Assembly: GCA_963969395.1 (NCBI GenBank)
Contig: OZ017799.1
Span: 25,484,501 to 25,548,500 of the forward strand
Direction of reading: 5' to 3'
Length of the DNA: 64,000 nt
DNA from: Pseudoscleropodium purum
Taxonomy: Eukaryota > Streptophyta > Bryopsida > Hypnales > Brachytheciaceae
Positions 1-13,029 of the stretch are shown piece by piece. The position numbers and the translations under genes were made by a program. The number at the start of each line of letters is the position of its first letter. Positions within the stretch are counted from its first letter, which is position 1. The notes beneath the pieces are model-generated. The model was not told the DNA's origin. It did not search any database and worked only from the letters and a program-made list of their open reading frames with translations.

Positions 1-1190
1 GGAGCTGGTTCCGAAGAGCGGAAGCCCGACAATAGGATCTAGGGTTGTAGAGTAGATAGGATTTTGATTTCAGGTAGGAGTAGGAGCGGATCCGGATCCG
101 GATCCGGCTCAACAGTATTAGGTTAGCCGGAAGTTAGATTAGGGTGGTGGCGGACCCCCACGGGTTTTCCGCTCCTTTTTGTGCTTTTAGGGTTTTTACC
201 CTTTGTATATAAATCGGTTCTTGCGATGGGAACTGGGAGTCTTCATTTTGCAAATTTCTTGTACCTTTCTCTTCTCCTCATTGTGTATCTCTCTCCAGCG
301 CGACAGGATTGTATGATGTGGAGTTAGGATAGTACGAGCCGGTTTGCGAGTGATTTCTCCCCTTGGTATTTCTTTTCCGATCCTAGGTGCATGTGAGTAG
401 GTATCTAAGAGTTGGGAGTGAACTTAGTTCCTCAGCACGTCTAGAGTTTGAGATTCCGGGTTAGAAAGCCGTTGTTAGGCTAGGCGGGTAGGGAGGGATT
501 CCTTAGTTGCGCTAGAACTCCCGGGTGGGAAATCCGGTCGAGTGTCCGATCTCCTGTGAGGTCTTATCGCCTTAGTTGGTAAACGGAAGAACTTTAGTTG
601 ATGTTGGAATGGACGGGTACACTTGTAACCACTTGTCTTCGCACGGATCGGAAGTAGCATCAAGGTCGTTGTAGTATGAGAGGGTCGAGTGTGGGGTCTT
701 TGTGTGACCTACAACCCGGATTGCTATCTAGGTTGTTGTGAAGGACCAAACCGGATCCGGATTAGTTTAGGAGTTTAGGAAGTAGGACAGTGGGTCTTCA
801 GCCACTATAAGTCACGGAAGGAGTGGTGGGCCTACCACTCTCAAAATTAAGCGGCGACCCCTCTGATGGTGAAACAGAGGCAAAACCAAACCGGATAGGA
901 TTACGGATACATGATGACCATCCGGACCAGATTGGTCAGGACAGATTTCCAAGATCGGAAGTTGTAAGATCCTGGGATTTGGATATTTGTACAGACCGGA
1001 TAGTTAGTAGGATCGGAAGAAGGAGTAATCCGGTCTATAGTTATTCAGTGTGGTGGTATTTCTGGTTCTAGATCTAGGACCGGAAAGTAAGATTAGGATA
1101 CTAACTGAGCTTAACTGCTTAATAGAGCTAGATACTTCACAGGATCTCGTGGGTTCGATCTTTAAAGTCACTTAGTTATACTCTAGAGCG
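1..1190. other. GC-richer non-coding stretch, possible LTR or promoter fragment
   Basis: No ORF here resembles a known protein. The stretch has a run of overlapping GGATCCGG units near 88-108 and a TATATAA box near 207, followed by a pyrimidine-rich tract. That arrangement resembles a plant retrotransposon LTR promoter, but no matching second LTR, primer-binding site or polypurine tract is visible, so the LTR reading is only a suggestion. From about 1190 to 1850 the sequence is AT-rich and I see nothing. Confidence 0.25.
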
Positions 1191-1857
1191 ATTTTTGTGA
1201 GTATAATGGGGAATTTACCTGCCCTGTGCTGCGACAAACACAGTGATCACTTAGTGGAGATAGAAGGATTTGGAGAGAACATATATTGCTAGAATGAAGG
1301 AATTTTAGAGAGCAATCAAAAGTAAATGTAGTTACTTTATTACTCCTGTTATTTTTTTCCTTTGCCGTCAGTTTTGCATCTTTCAATGGAAAAAAATTAG
1401 AAACACAAAAACTAGAAAAATTATAAAGCCATCATGAATGACTCATTGATAGCTTAACTACAATAAGTTAAAAGAGTTGCCCTGCCACATTATCCACCCG
1501 CCCAAATTGAATTTATCTCGTGTCCGAGGCTCTGACCACCAATGATTTGCAACCAATTCCTTAATTTATTTGGATTAGCCTATGCAAGCATGCAATGCAA
1601 AGAATCTGATTTCTTCACAGATTGAATACCCATTGGATTACATTAATGACCTACTACAAAGGTACTACTCTTTTTTAAAATTTTAAATCAACAAAAAGAT
1701 ATGGAATTGTAGCAACACCTATGATGTCAGGTCAAGTCTACAAAATTGCATTGAAGTTTGTATCTCACGCTTATTGCAATCGTGACTTTCATTTGTGTAG
1801 GCTTGTTTACAATTGTTGCTTGACCCGTACACAATGCTTGGGATGTGTGCACTTCTA

Positions 1858-3222
1858 CCCTTGTTGGAGAGCATCGATACTCTCGTGAATTTTACCTAGA
1901 AACACAACATGTATATCTATGACTTCATGGTGGCAATTAAAATGTGCCAGGGTGATCTATATCAAATGTATGAAGATAAGAGCATTGCATATGCCACTAT
2001 TGAGTTTTGGAGCTTTAACAACCTTCTGGAATGTAGCTATGAGCAAATCCACATAAAGTAGACTATGGAGTTGAATGTGAACTCTGAAGCCACATGTGCA
2101 CCAACCTTTGCATCCTTGGTGTTCATTTGTCATGGTGAGAAAATTCAAGCACAACACAAAGGACTTCCAGTGGATCGGAAAGTGTGGGCAAGTCTACTTT
2201 CTACAATGAAAGCAAAATGTACAAGTAAGCTTTCTTGCCACCAATTTTTTTATGAATAGTTTGATCTCATTCTTGAGTGTTGGCCTGCAATTGCGATTGT
2301 ACTCTACCAAATTTCATGATGCATGGTTCTACCGAATTTCATAATGCATGCTTCAACTTAATCTGTAGAACTTTGTTGTTGGCAAATTACAACTTTGAGG
2401 TTCGTTTTTTGAAGTCTTTTTGTTTGAGGTCTACACATTCTATAGCCAAGAGCCCATGACTAAGTTCATGTCATGTTGACAAATGGAAGCTCTAATTCAA
2501 GTGAACATTACTGTAGCTAGACCTTCAATTAATCAATTTGGTTCAATTCTATAAGTGGTGCTGCTTAGTACAGTTAATTCTTGCTCAAATCACAAAATGG
2601 ATTGCATTCTTGTCACAAGTGTAGCAAAGGTGCTCATTGAGGAACTGGATACCCGTTTTCTGAGTCATCATGCCATGAACAGTTTTGGCATTATCTATCT
2701 TCAATTTTGGTACTAGTCAAATGCTGAGGAGGCTTTTGACAAACACTTGCGTACTTTGATGGACACTTATGGTCATGGAAAAATCTTGGGAGAAGGTGAT
2801 AAGAAAATGTTGATCCGTCCATTGATTGACTGGGATGCACTCATGTCACAACAAGATTTGTTTAAAACCTACATGAAGTCGAATTATCGTGCTGCCATGC
2901 TCCCTCCACACAATATGAACCTTCTGCCAAGAATTTGGCGTGTCTTAGATAGCAACAACAACCTTACGCAGAATTTCAGTGAATTTCTCAAGCTTGCAGA
3001 AATTGCAGTGGTGCATGTTTTAGGCTCAGTGGAGGATGAGCAATTGTTCTCCACCATGGGTTACTGAAGTCCAAGCTTCGCAACAGTCTCGAGGAGAACT
3101 TGCAAGTGGTCGTTGGGATGTTTTCTCAGCAAATCTTCCTGCATGAAAACTTCCCTTATCAGAAGGTTTTCAATGACTGGTTCGTATCTAGAAGAAGAGG
3201 CAAATACTTGACAAGCTCATAG
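1858..3222 (+). pseudogene. Broken hAT-family transposase
   Basis: Ancestrally this would be a cut-and-paste hAT transposase. Conceptual translation from about 1858 gives a transposase-like stretch (PLLESIDTLV, then IKMCQGDLYQMYEDKS) interrupted by two in-frame TAG codons. Another readable piece follows at about 2068-2250. The best piece is 2747-3067, ending in the C-terminal hAT dimerisation region: LAEIAVVHVLGSVEDEQLFS, followed by a tyrosine and a stop. The reading continues after a one-base frame change as SKLRNSLEENLQVVVGMFSQ up to about 3222. I see neither an intact N-terminal BED finger nor a complete catalytic core. It could belong to the ZNF862-like branch of hAT proteins, but that is inference. 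It is clearly inactive and is followed within 20 bases by an unrelated inverted-repeat element. Confidence 0.65.
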
Positions 3223-3240
3223 TTAGCAATGGAGCACTTG

Positions 3241-3724
3241 GAGCCCGTTTCCATGGAGGTCCTGGACCTTCAGAAATCGGAGGGGTCCGGTTTGGCCAGC
3301 CGGAGGTCCAGCTCCCTCCAGGTGCTTTTCATGCAATCCGACTTTGCAGGATCCAGCAGTAATTAAAATGGGGTAGACCACTGGACCCGGAATGCAGAGA
3401 CTTTTGATTCAAGTTCAGTTATAAAGGCGCTGTGAACTTACCCTATGGTCCCACCAGAACTCCCATGAAATCAGCCTGTACTGTACAGAAAAAACCATTC
3501 GTCTCATTATCAAAATGGAGGGTCCAAGATTCCGTCCAGGCCCTCCAGCTCTGCAAAATTGGTTTGCAGGAGCCGGAGGCTGGAGGTTTAGGACCTCCAT
3601 GGAGGAATTGGATCTCCATAGAGGACATCCAATTCCTGGAGGTCTAGGACCTCCATGGAGGAATTGGATCTCCATAGAGGACATCCAATTCCTGGAGGTC
3701 TAGGACCTCCATGGAAACACACTC
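3241..3724. mobile_element. Short TIR element with internal 56-bp tandem repeat
   Basis: A 484-bp non-coding element. The left end reads GAGCCCGTTTCCATGGAGG and the right end is its imperfect inverse. A 3-bp direct repeat TTG flanks it (3238-3240 and 3725-3727). Towards the right end a 56-bp unit beginning GGACCTCCATGGAGG occurs at 3591, 3647 and, truncated, at 3703. The palindromic core of this unit partly mirrors the terminal repeat. The superfamily is uncertain; the 3-bp duplication fits a Harbinger-like or CACTA-like element. It has no coding capacity. Confidence 0.5.
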
Positions 3725-5898
3725 TTGCAAGGGACTTTTAGTAGCGTTATCATACATGTAGCTCGTTCTTGTGTTTCCAGTTAGGGCGTTGTTCTATTTC
3801 GGCAGCTATAACGGTGTTCTTGTTTTGTGTGGGTATGCTTATGTTATCCTACCCATACATATCATCTTGTATTCCTAATTGTGACAATTGTTCACATGAG
3901 GATCCCTTTTTCATAAGTATGTGTCACAAATTTTGAAGTCCTTGGCGTTCAAGTCCTCACAAGTTCTCTGCATGATTTTCAATGTGCAAAGTGTCATGAT
4001 ATTGCCCTTGTGTAAGTAATATCATTTCCATAGGTGGAGTCTGATATCTCCAGGTCGTCCGGCAAGATTGGATTGCAGCCACTGGTAAGAAATAACTTCG
4101 AAATGTGGAGAAGGTATCAGTACAGATCCCTTGCTTGAGAGACGTGTGAGACTATGAGAATGTGAGAATGTGAGGTCGTTGCTTGAGAGACATGTGAGAA
4201 TTCTTGAGAGGTTGTCGTTTTTGTCATTGTTCAAAGAGGTTCGGCTATGGTGTTGAACATGTGCTAATGTTGGCTTGGGGGTTGCCACTGCACAGGTACT
4301 CTACTCTCTGTCCCTGCATTTTGGTTGTCACTGTAGCTTCCTGAAATGGCTTTGCATAATTTCTCAACCTTGTTAGTTTATGTTGTTGGAAACTAACTGA
4401 GTGAGTTGTGCAGGGATGCTGAAAGTGTATCACAAAGAAGTTGTTATTTAGAAAACTTAATGTGATGCTTTACAAACATGTTGCTCCTTGCCTTACATGT
4501 TTTGCTTACTTTGGCATCGGAGGGGGTTTGTGTGGGTGCAGGTCCTCGTTGCCTTACAAAACAAAAAATCGCCTACATGTCAAACATAATGAATCCATTT
4601 CGCCCAGCAGCACCCACATTTTCCCAAAAAATTGCCATAAACGTGTTTGCTGGAAGAGTGAAATCGCCAAAACAAATTAAAGGCAGTCCAGAAATTCACC
4701 AATTTTATCTCCAAAAATTCTCTGTGATCGCCACACTGTAACTCTGAAAAAGTAGTAGAAGTCGCCACTGCAACCCCAGACAAGAATTCCCTGTAGCCAT
4801 TTCATTCACTCGGGAAAATCGAAAAAGAAGCCCTGAAACCAACCACAGGATACATGTGGCCCTATTGACGAAATTGACTCATTGATGCCGAATCCGACCC
4901 TCTCTTAACGTGGAACTGCAGTGGGCCGGTATTAACCCAACTTTGTGTCAGATTGATTTCATTGGTGTCTAATTACTGCAGTGCTGATTGCCGAAGGGGC
5001 CCGCCGCCCACGTTCACCAGCTTCCTCGCAAGTGCGGAATCTGGATCTCTCTCGCACCATCCACTCAGATTCAAACACCAGGCACCGCCGGCATATTCTG
5101 AGCCCTCCCAGAAGCGACATGCTCGCACCCTAAACTTTGACGAAGGAGCTCACTGACGTTGACTCACACTGTCCTCGTTCCCCAGTCCAAATTTGAGTTC
5201 CGGAGCGGAGTCCTCCCTGTCTGATCACTACAGTACTGTAGGTTATCGCCATTTGACGAAAGGGACCATGGCAAAGCCCTAGAACTGCATTCGGCATTAC
5301 CACAGTCCCCCCGCGCTAACTTATGGTGGCACTGTGCGAGGGATTTGCTAAGTTGGGCCTTGCATCGAAAAGAAAAGCTGACAGACAGACAGACAGGCCG
5401 AATTAAAATGTGAGATTTGTGAGCCTGTCAGCCTGGGCTGCCTGGCTCTTGGGTGAAAGTGCGACTCCGCGCAACGGTGGGATATGCCCCGCATATGCGG
5501 CCGGCCGTGGCGCTCTGCGCAGACTGGCACGATGAGAGGCAATAAAAAGCCCAGTTGCGCCCCGAAAAGCACTGCCTGCCATTTCCCAGCCCCAGCATCG
5601 TGAGCTGGGGTGGCCCTTTGTCGAGTCGCAGGGAGGGTGGTTCTGTTTATCGATGGACCCCTGGCCAGCGGAATCTGTCTGGAGTTAGGGCAAGTGCGAA
5701 ATGCGGATTCCGACGGACGATGGGGTAGGGGAGATGCCGCTATTCGGTAGCTGCACTAGCTGCTCTAGGAACGGAAAGCTGCAGCTGGCGTGCCAAGTCT
5801 GGCTCTTGACCTTTCCAACAGTTCACTTCGACGCCCGAGAACTTGAGCTTACTGCAGAAAGACACAGTACTGTACAGTACAGTAGTGCGCTCGGATGA
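3725..5898. other. Intergenic, no gene recognised
   Basis: From 3.7 to 4.9 kb the sequence is of mixed composition without recognisable coding. From 4.9 to 5.9 kb it is GC-richer and several short ORFs are open, but none resembles a protein family and codon usage looks random. It may be promoter or repeat sequence. I see no RNA gene. Confidence 0.4.
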
Positions 5899-6277
5899 GG
5901 GCCCATTTGCATGGGGCGCCTGGACCTCCGGTTGCTGGAGGGGTCCGGAAGGTGAAGTGAACCTCCTGCCGGCTTTCCATGATGGACTAAAAATAAACCT
6001 CCCTGGACTTGGTGACTCTGGAGCCTGGAGCAGCTTATTGGAGAGCGAGATAATTCCATTTACAGCTAGGATTGGCTCCTGAAAGTGCTAGAGTTTTGTC
6101 TTGTTGCTGCAAAAGATGAGGTCCGGTCACCCTTCCAGGCCCCTCCAAGTCTGCATTTGCGCTTTGTGCAGATTGGAAGATGGAGGGGTTCCTACACATC
6201 CAGGTTGGGAGAAGCTCCAATGGAAAGCGTATGGAGGTCTTGGGCTTGGACGTCCAAGCGCCCTATGGAAACGTGTC
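5899..6277. mobile_element. Short TIR element related to the one at 3241
   Basis: The left end (GGGCCCATTTGCATGGGGCG) and the inverse of the right end share the core TTT-CAT-GGGCGC-TGGAC-TCC. The same GTTTCCAT-type end motif occurs in the element at 3241-3724. A short direct repeat ATGA (5895-5898 and 6278-6281) flanks it. About 379 bp, non-coding, GC-richer than its surroundings. From its end to 7166 I see only AT-rich non-coding sequence. Confidence 0.4.
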
Positions 6278-7174
6278 ATGACTGTTGGGACAAAACATTG
6301 GGAAACTGGAACAAGAACCTTGGATGACCAATGTATCAAAACGCATAGTCATTGTTTCATGGATTGCTTGTTTGCCCTCTCATTCAACATGTTATTTTGC
6401 CTACCAACCAATCACATGTAGTCAAAATTATTTTTAAAAATCCATTATGGCTAATTCAATGAACTATTTGTAAAAAGAAAGGAGGGGGGTGGGCAAAGTT
6501 TTTGATATGCATGTCAAAGAGAGTATTGTAGCGGGGTTATGCATTAATAGCACACTTTCATCCAAAAAATAGGGGAGCAAGTTTATTTGGTAATTGTAGT
6601 GTTGGTCTTGTTCTAAGAGCATATTCAACAAGTCTATTAGACAACCTATCCTACAATAGAAAATATCAAGGGCATGTGATGTGGTTGGTGAAGTATATCT
6701 ACCAACTTTTTGGCAATCGGCAATTGTGAGATTTCTATGAGACACATTACAAGCTTTTAGATGAACGAAGCCAAATAAAAATGTTGTAGTTGGAGAAAAA
6801 GCGGGCCACAACATTTGATCAAAACTAAAAGAAGAACCTAATTTGAAAAACAATTGATATATAGGTACTCTTTACATCATGAGTTTGGAATATAGATCTT
6901 TTGTGAAGGTCATAAAACATTGAATTGCCAAAATTGTAGCATAGGCATTGTTGATTGTGTACTACTTGAGTAGAAACTTGTCTCCAATTTAGCTAGAAAG
7001 TACATATCGGTGTTTACAAGGTGCAAAATTTGTGTCTATAAGATATGCTCTAAATGCATCTCCAATCTAACCTCATAGCATCATCAAACCATTTTTGTTA
7101 AAGGAAAAAAAATGAAAAAGATGCTTGCAATGCACATTTGAATTTCAATAACCTCATTCATTAGACATTTTGTC

Positions 7175-7488
7175 CATGGTTGTCATAGTAGACGGACGTC
7201 CGGTTTGCCTGTCCGTTAGAGGTCCCGCCCATCCGATACAGTCAACACATAGTTGACTTTCTGATAACGGAAAAATAAGCTACATGGATGCCATGTGGAT
7301 TAAGGAACATGCTAGGCGCGGATGAGATCGTCCGCGCCCTGGATTTTGCATTCTGAGGTGACATGTCATTCCACAAAATTGCACAAGTTACAAAATTAAA
7401 GCCGTCCAGACCGTCCATCCGTCCGGTCCAGTTTGCCCATCCGTCCGTCCCATCCGATGACCCTAACTCGTCCGTTATGACAACCATG
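7175..7488. mobile_element. hAT-type MITE, 8-bp TSD ATTTTGTC
   Basis: A 314-bp GC-richer insert whose ends are exact inverses: CATGGTTGTCATA at the left and TATGACAACCATG at the right. It is flanked by a perfect 8-bp direct repeat ATTTTGTC (7167-7174 and 7489-7496). The interior is rich in GTCCGTCC-like motifs and non-coding. An 8-bp duplication is typical of hAT transposition. The ends differ from the CAGGGTTGAC family found at 33.9 and 56.5 kb. Confidence 0.8.
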
Positions 7489-7496
7489 ATTTTGTC

Positions 7497-10400
7497 CTTT
7501 GGCTCTTCAAATTTGCGGCTTTGAATGAAAGCTTCCATTTCCTTAACCTATGTGCTTTATCTCCAAAAATGTTGGAATATGATATTTTGTCAATTTTATT
7601 AGTCAACAAAGGATGAACAAAGGTTGAATGAACACATCAATAAGTGGTGTCCATTTACTTTGTAATGGTAAGAATAGTAGTATCAAATAATAAAATAAAG
7701 AGATGAGCCATGTGGTCATGACAAGTGGGGGGATTTGATGGCAATCCCTTTCAAAATTGGTGTAAATTGGCAATACCTTAAAAGGGCATTTGCTCAAGGT
7801 CCTAGGAAGGTTGCCCACACTTTGATTTCAAAATCTTTCTTTAACGGGTACCATGCAGCTTGTTCAAATGATTAATCAATGATGAACTTCCATCCCCTTC
7901 AAGACCATGCACAACCTCAAAGCCAATATACAAATTTTTTTTATCAAACTTTCTAATGCTAATTTGCAAGTTCAAATTGTGATTTAAAACCCAAGATTTA
8001 GATTTTGGATGGTTGAATGAAAGATTGATTGTTTGTATAGTATTTTCCATATGAATTTTCATGAATTTTTTGGCAATACTTTATAATTAAAAAACGAATT
8101 TTAAACCAATTTAAAAAAAATATTTAATGTATACACCTTTAAAAAGAAGGTATCCTAGGAAGGAAAAACATAGAAAAATTCATTAAGTAGGAGAACTAGA
8201 AAAGTGCAAAATCTCATGAAAATAGGTACTTCAACATTTTAATTTGTAAAAAATAGGAAAAATTATTTTCAAAGAAACTAAAAAATTTTCATATGAGAAG
8301 ACTTTATGGTTAAGAGATTTCACCTAAAGAATGATCTTGAAAAAATTGCACTCACAATGGAGCCCTATTTGCATAAATCTAGGAGACATAACATAATGTT
8401 TCTTAAAGTTATTTTTTGTAGGCATATGATTCTCTAGTGTGGGAATAGACCATCCAAATTTCCACTCAAGATCATAACATTAAAAGATTTTCGAGGATCA
8501 AGGAGGGCTACAAGTTGCCTCCTATTTTTTGACTTTGCAAACTTGTTGAACCTATTGCTTCACATGGCAAAATAATTGCCACATCATTTCCCAAAAAAAT
8601 TAAAATTAATTTTTTTTCAACTTTGTTTCTCATTTTAAGAATTGAATTGAATTTTTCAAATTTTTTTTCTGATAGGGTAGAGTTTTTTAATTGTAGGGGA
8701 AACTATGGGGAATGAAAGCTTGAAACAATCTGAAATAGACCCCCAAACTTTTCTAATGAATTTGGATAGTCTCCAGTACTAAAAACTCCTAAATTGCAAA
8801 GTGTGACAAATTAGCTAAATTGAAATTGAAATATTAAAAAAAATTGAAATTTTTTGAAAAATAAATTCTTTGATTCTTGTTTAGTTGCTAATCTTAAAAA
8901 AATCAAGTATATTGACTTCAATTTGCAAAAGTTATGGCTAATGACAACTCAAAAACTTTAAGTGTAATACAAAATAGGACCAGTCTTTCTTGCATTCACC
9001 CTTTGATAGATGCATCTTGTGAAGATAAAGAAGATGACACCAAGGAAGTTCATGTGTAGTTGAGTATTGGAGGAGTTTTTCTAAAGATTCTTTGAAAACC
9101 TAACCCCTTGGGTTGGATATGTTGTTTTAGGGATAAGAGTTTGTTTGTATTGGATTCAATGTTGAAATTTGCTCTATTGAAGGAGTAAACATATGTCTAT
9201 AGTGAGTAGGTGATTAAGCTTATGAAAAAAAGGATCAAAGTTCAATATGTGTTATATTTCTTGGTACTATCTATCGAAATAAAACAAAAAGAAAGTAATA
9301 TTAGTCTTAAGACCATCATGAACACAAAATATGTTGAAAAGAGTTTTTAAACTATAGGCCATGCATGGATGTAGTATATAATTAATGGTATCCTTAATCT
9401 TTTACCCCACAATGCTATCAACATATGGAATAATTTTTCTAGGTAGTACATAGGATTTTGCTTTAAGGAAATGACCAATGCAAATGCAACCAAGTTGGCC
9501 TTACGATTTGGAAGATGCTTTTTTTGTGTATAAGGGATTTCCATTTGTTCAACTAATCGTCATGTATATATTGATATCACAAACTTTGATGAAATCCATT
9601 ACTTTAGAATGCCTTCATATTTCAATGGACTCCTAGAAGAATCTCATACATTCTCATATCAAGGTGAAGCATTTATTACAATGTAATTTTTATAAAGATT
9701 TTTCATGAGCCTACTATGGTCTTAGAACGCATACAAATCCATTGTCTCCTTTCAATGACCTTGTATGCCACATTAGCTATAGATACATGATCCTCAAGCA
9801 TGTCTCACAAATGTATCTTTGCTAATGAAACTGTTTATTTCTACTTCTTTCACAACTACAAATACAACATGACACCGACCATTAATGGTTACATCCAACA
9901 CAACCTCTTCTACCACATCCCGTCACCCCAATTGCAACATTGGAATTTGCAAGTATTGCACCCCTTTGACCTCTTCCAAAGCCTTCTAATCTAATGTTGG
10001 ATATGGAATTTCAAATTCAAAAGGGTATGGGATTGGGAGGGCCAATCGAACCTTTTGGAGAGCCCTCGACATCACTAACTCTATCTCTTCTTGAATTTTT
10101 GGTATTAGATGATTTTCTCATAACAATTGTTTGTCTTCTAATAATGAAGTCCCCATCTTTAGTAGAATGCCTCTATCAATGATCTTTAGCACCAAATTGG
10201 ACTTGACTAGCAATGTCCCTACCAAAAAGGCTCTTTTTACAAAAAATTAAAGGACTTGGGTGTGTGAATCTTGTTGAGCCCAACAACAAGGTCTAGACTT
10301 TATTGAGATTGCAAGCCTTTTCCTTCTGCAACAAGATGGTCATTGTTTGATTGCCATCTTGAATAACCTCCAAAGCCTTCTTGATATACCCCATTTGCTT

Positions 10401-13026
10401 CATTAGTCTTTCTTTGAGGATCTTCTCTTCTTCCATGGTCATGCTTTCATCAAGGCTATAGTGAGGAAAGTTGGCTAGTACTTTGTTCTCAAGAAAACAT
10501 TCAAGAAATTTGGAATTTCCCACAAATATCCTTCGCAATGCACTTGATGACCATCCTAGGAGTCTTGCAATTTTTTGTCAGCAAAGGTATCTCTAATGTC
10601 AAGTACTTAGATGCACCAACCAATAGTAATTCTCTATAGGTTGTAGCAAGACTTCTTTCTAGTAATTGATACATTTTGTACAACTAATGTGCTCTCCCAA
10701 CTTCTAAATGTTGACTAAAATAGTTTTTTTTGGACCTCAAAAACCTCAACTACCAATGTTCTTTCTACCCACAAAGTAGCTGTCATCATGATATCAATAC
10801 AAAAAACTTGTCATATGTGCAATGGTATATATGAGCAAGAGAAGGTGGGGTGACTACAACTTCTCTTCATTCAAGGAGGAACTCCCTTAGCCTCATCTAC
10901 AAAACATGAGAAGTTTGTTGGTCCATTTGCAACACCTTTTTTGTCCATCATAGCTTGGCGTAAGAAAGTAGGACATCATGCACATAATTCCAAAATACAT
11001 CCTTTTCTAGCTACCTTCACAATAAAACACCAATAAACAAAGCCTCTAAAATTGCACTCATGCCATACAAATTTCACCACAACAAACCTACAACATGTGA
11101 GTTTCACCATCACCACCATCTAATTGCAACATTCATGCAAGGAAACAAACAACTTCAATAAAATAATGATGAGGGTTGAAACATACAATATATTCTAAAA
11201 TATACTAAAGGGTACAATAACTATTTTGGTTTAGTCTAGGTGGATCCAAAGCCCAATAATCCATGATTGGCACTAACATGTTGAAATATGAATAGACGTG
11301 CCCAACAACCATGTCCAATATTAGAAAATGCGGATTTAGACAAAGATCATAGTTTGTTGGATACACTTGTCAAGGAAGGTAACACGCACTTAAATTGGCA
11401 AGTTTAGACCATCCATTTTAGTTTTTTTACCCAAAGTGATCCTTGATAATCTATATCTACCATTGGCAATTTTAAATTCAAAGGGAATATTTTTATCCAC
11501 TGGAGTCAAGGGTGGTCAAGGGTTAATGTTCAATGTTGAAGGGTGATTTTTATGACAAAAACAAGTGACAGGTAACCAACTAGTATCAAAATGTAGCAAC
11601 TAAGACCTCATTTGTATCATATTTGTGAAGGTAGTTTTCATTAGGCACCTACATTAAGATATAATAAAAAAATTACTGAATTTTTGAAGGACTTTTCTAA
11701 TGTTGGAGAAGTTATATTGATCTGCATATTGATTTGATATTTGATGGGATGCAAGATAAGATAAGCATTGAGTGCTCCAACTAAAAGCTCCACATAATAT
11801 ATACAATGAATGCTATAACTTATAATTGCTTTAATTGCCAATTACAATGGTGGAAACTCTTGAGTCTTAATTATTAAAGAATGTTATGATATATGGTATT
11901 ATACAATTAGTATTATACACAAATTTTTTTTAATATGGTAGATAATATTTGGAATGTTCACAAAAATGACACTTATAGATTTAATGTAAAGGTACGTTTA
12001 CACTTGGTGTTAGAAGTAGTATAAGTAAAATGAAATAAAAAAAACCCAATTGCAATCCTAAAAACTTAACTAATACTATTCTCAATACAAGTGTGAATAT
12101 AACAATATGTATATCTCACAATTCCTATCAGTTATTTGGACAAAATGGTAATAGCTTAATTCTAAATGATCTATGTTGTGACAAAGTAGCATTTCAACGA
12201 TTCTAAATAAACAATTGAACACTACATAAATTCATATTGAGGAATTACAATTTTTCATCCAAATATTTTGAAGAATTTTTTAATGTGTCTATTTTAGATG
12301 TTGGTGGAAATTCCATCTTGAGGTATTATCAACTTCTCTACCAAACCAAATGCTAAAAAACAAATGAAAAATATTTCTTGTTAATGCATTTTGGCAACTT
12401 GAACTAGTTTGCTCAAAATCTAAATTTTGGTCACAAAAATGTTTTTTTTTTGAATTTGACTCAACTAATGAAATTAAATTTAGTATGTATAGTTTATAGT
12501 CCAATTTGAACATTTAAGTTTTCTTAAAATTACATTATTTATTGCACATTGAACTTTGCGACAATCTATTGCTTTTTAAATTATAAAATGATATAAACTA
12601 TATTGTTTATACCATAATGTCCTACTCACTATAAATCTATAATATACAACTATGATGAAATTTTTAGGATTTTCAAGTAAATATTATAGTTGATATGAAA
12701 TAATGTTGTCTCCAAAAATTCACAATAATGTCAAATTTTTACAAAAGAATATGAAAATTTTATAATTTGTAAGAAATATGTAATTTCATCTTTCTAGATA
12801 CAATAAAATAATATCCATTGATTTTGGGTGAAGAAATAGAATACTCAAATCAAAAGATATTGAGATTGTTTACAAGGTCATACATAGATTAGGTTCCGCC
12901 CTAAACCGATTAACATTTAATCTTGGGTTTTCATAAAAGTCTTCAAGAAAACTCCTCATGTACTCAATTAGATGTGAACTTCCTAGGTATCATTCTCCTT
13001 GTCTTCACAAGATACATAGATGCATC
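7497..13026. other. AT-rich intergenic DNA, no intact gene
   Basis: Very AT-rich sequence with long A and T runs. The only faintly coding-like part is on the minus strand at about 10290-10690, where two short open stretches are rich in charged residues (for example KILKERLMKQMGYIKKALEV). It matches no family I recognise and may be a decayed gene or chance. Nothing else could be supported. Confidence 0.35.
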
Positions 13027-13029
13027 TAA

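Noticed and set aside
823..1071. 82-residue ORF in the left GC-richer stretch
   Set aside because: No similarity recognised and no splice or start context; treated as chance.
1..1190. Complete LTR retrotransposon
   Set aside because: Only a promoter-like segment is present; no gag-pol, primer-binding site or second LTR was seen.
4441..6421. Several overlapping ORFs in the GC-richer 4.4-6.4 kb region
   Set aside because: All frames on both strands are about equally open, none has a domain, and part lies inside a TIR element.
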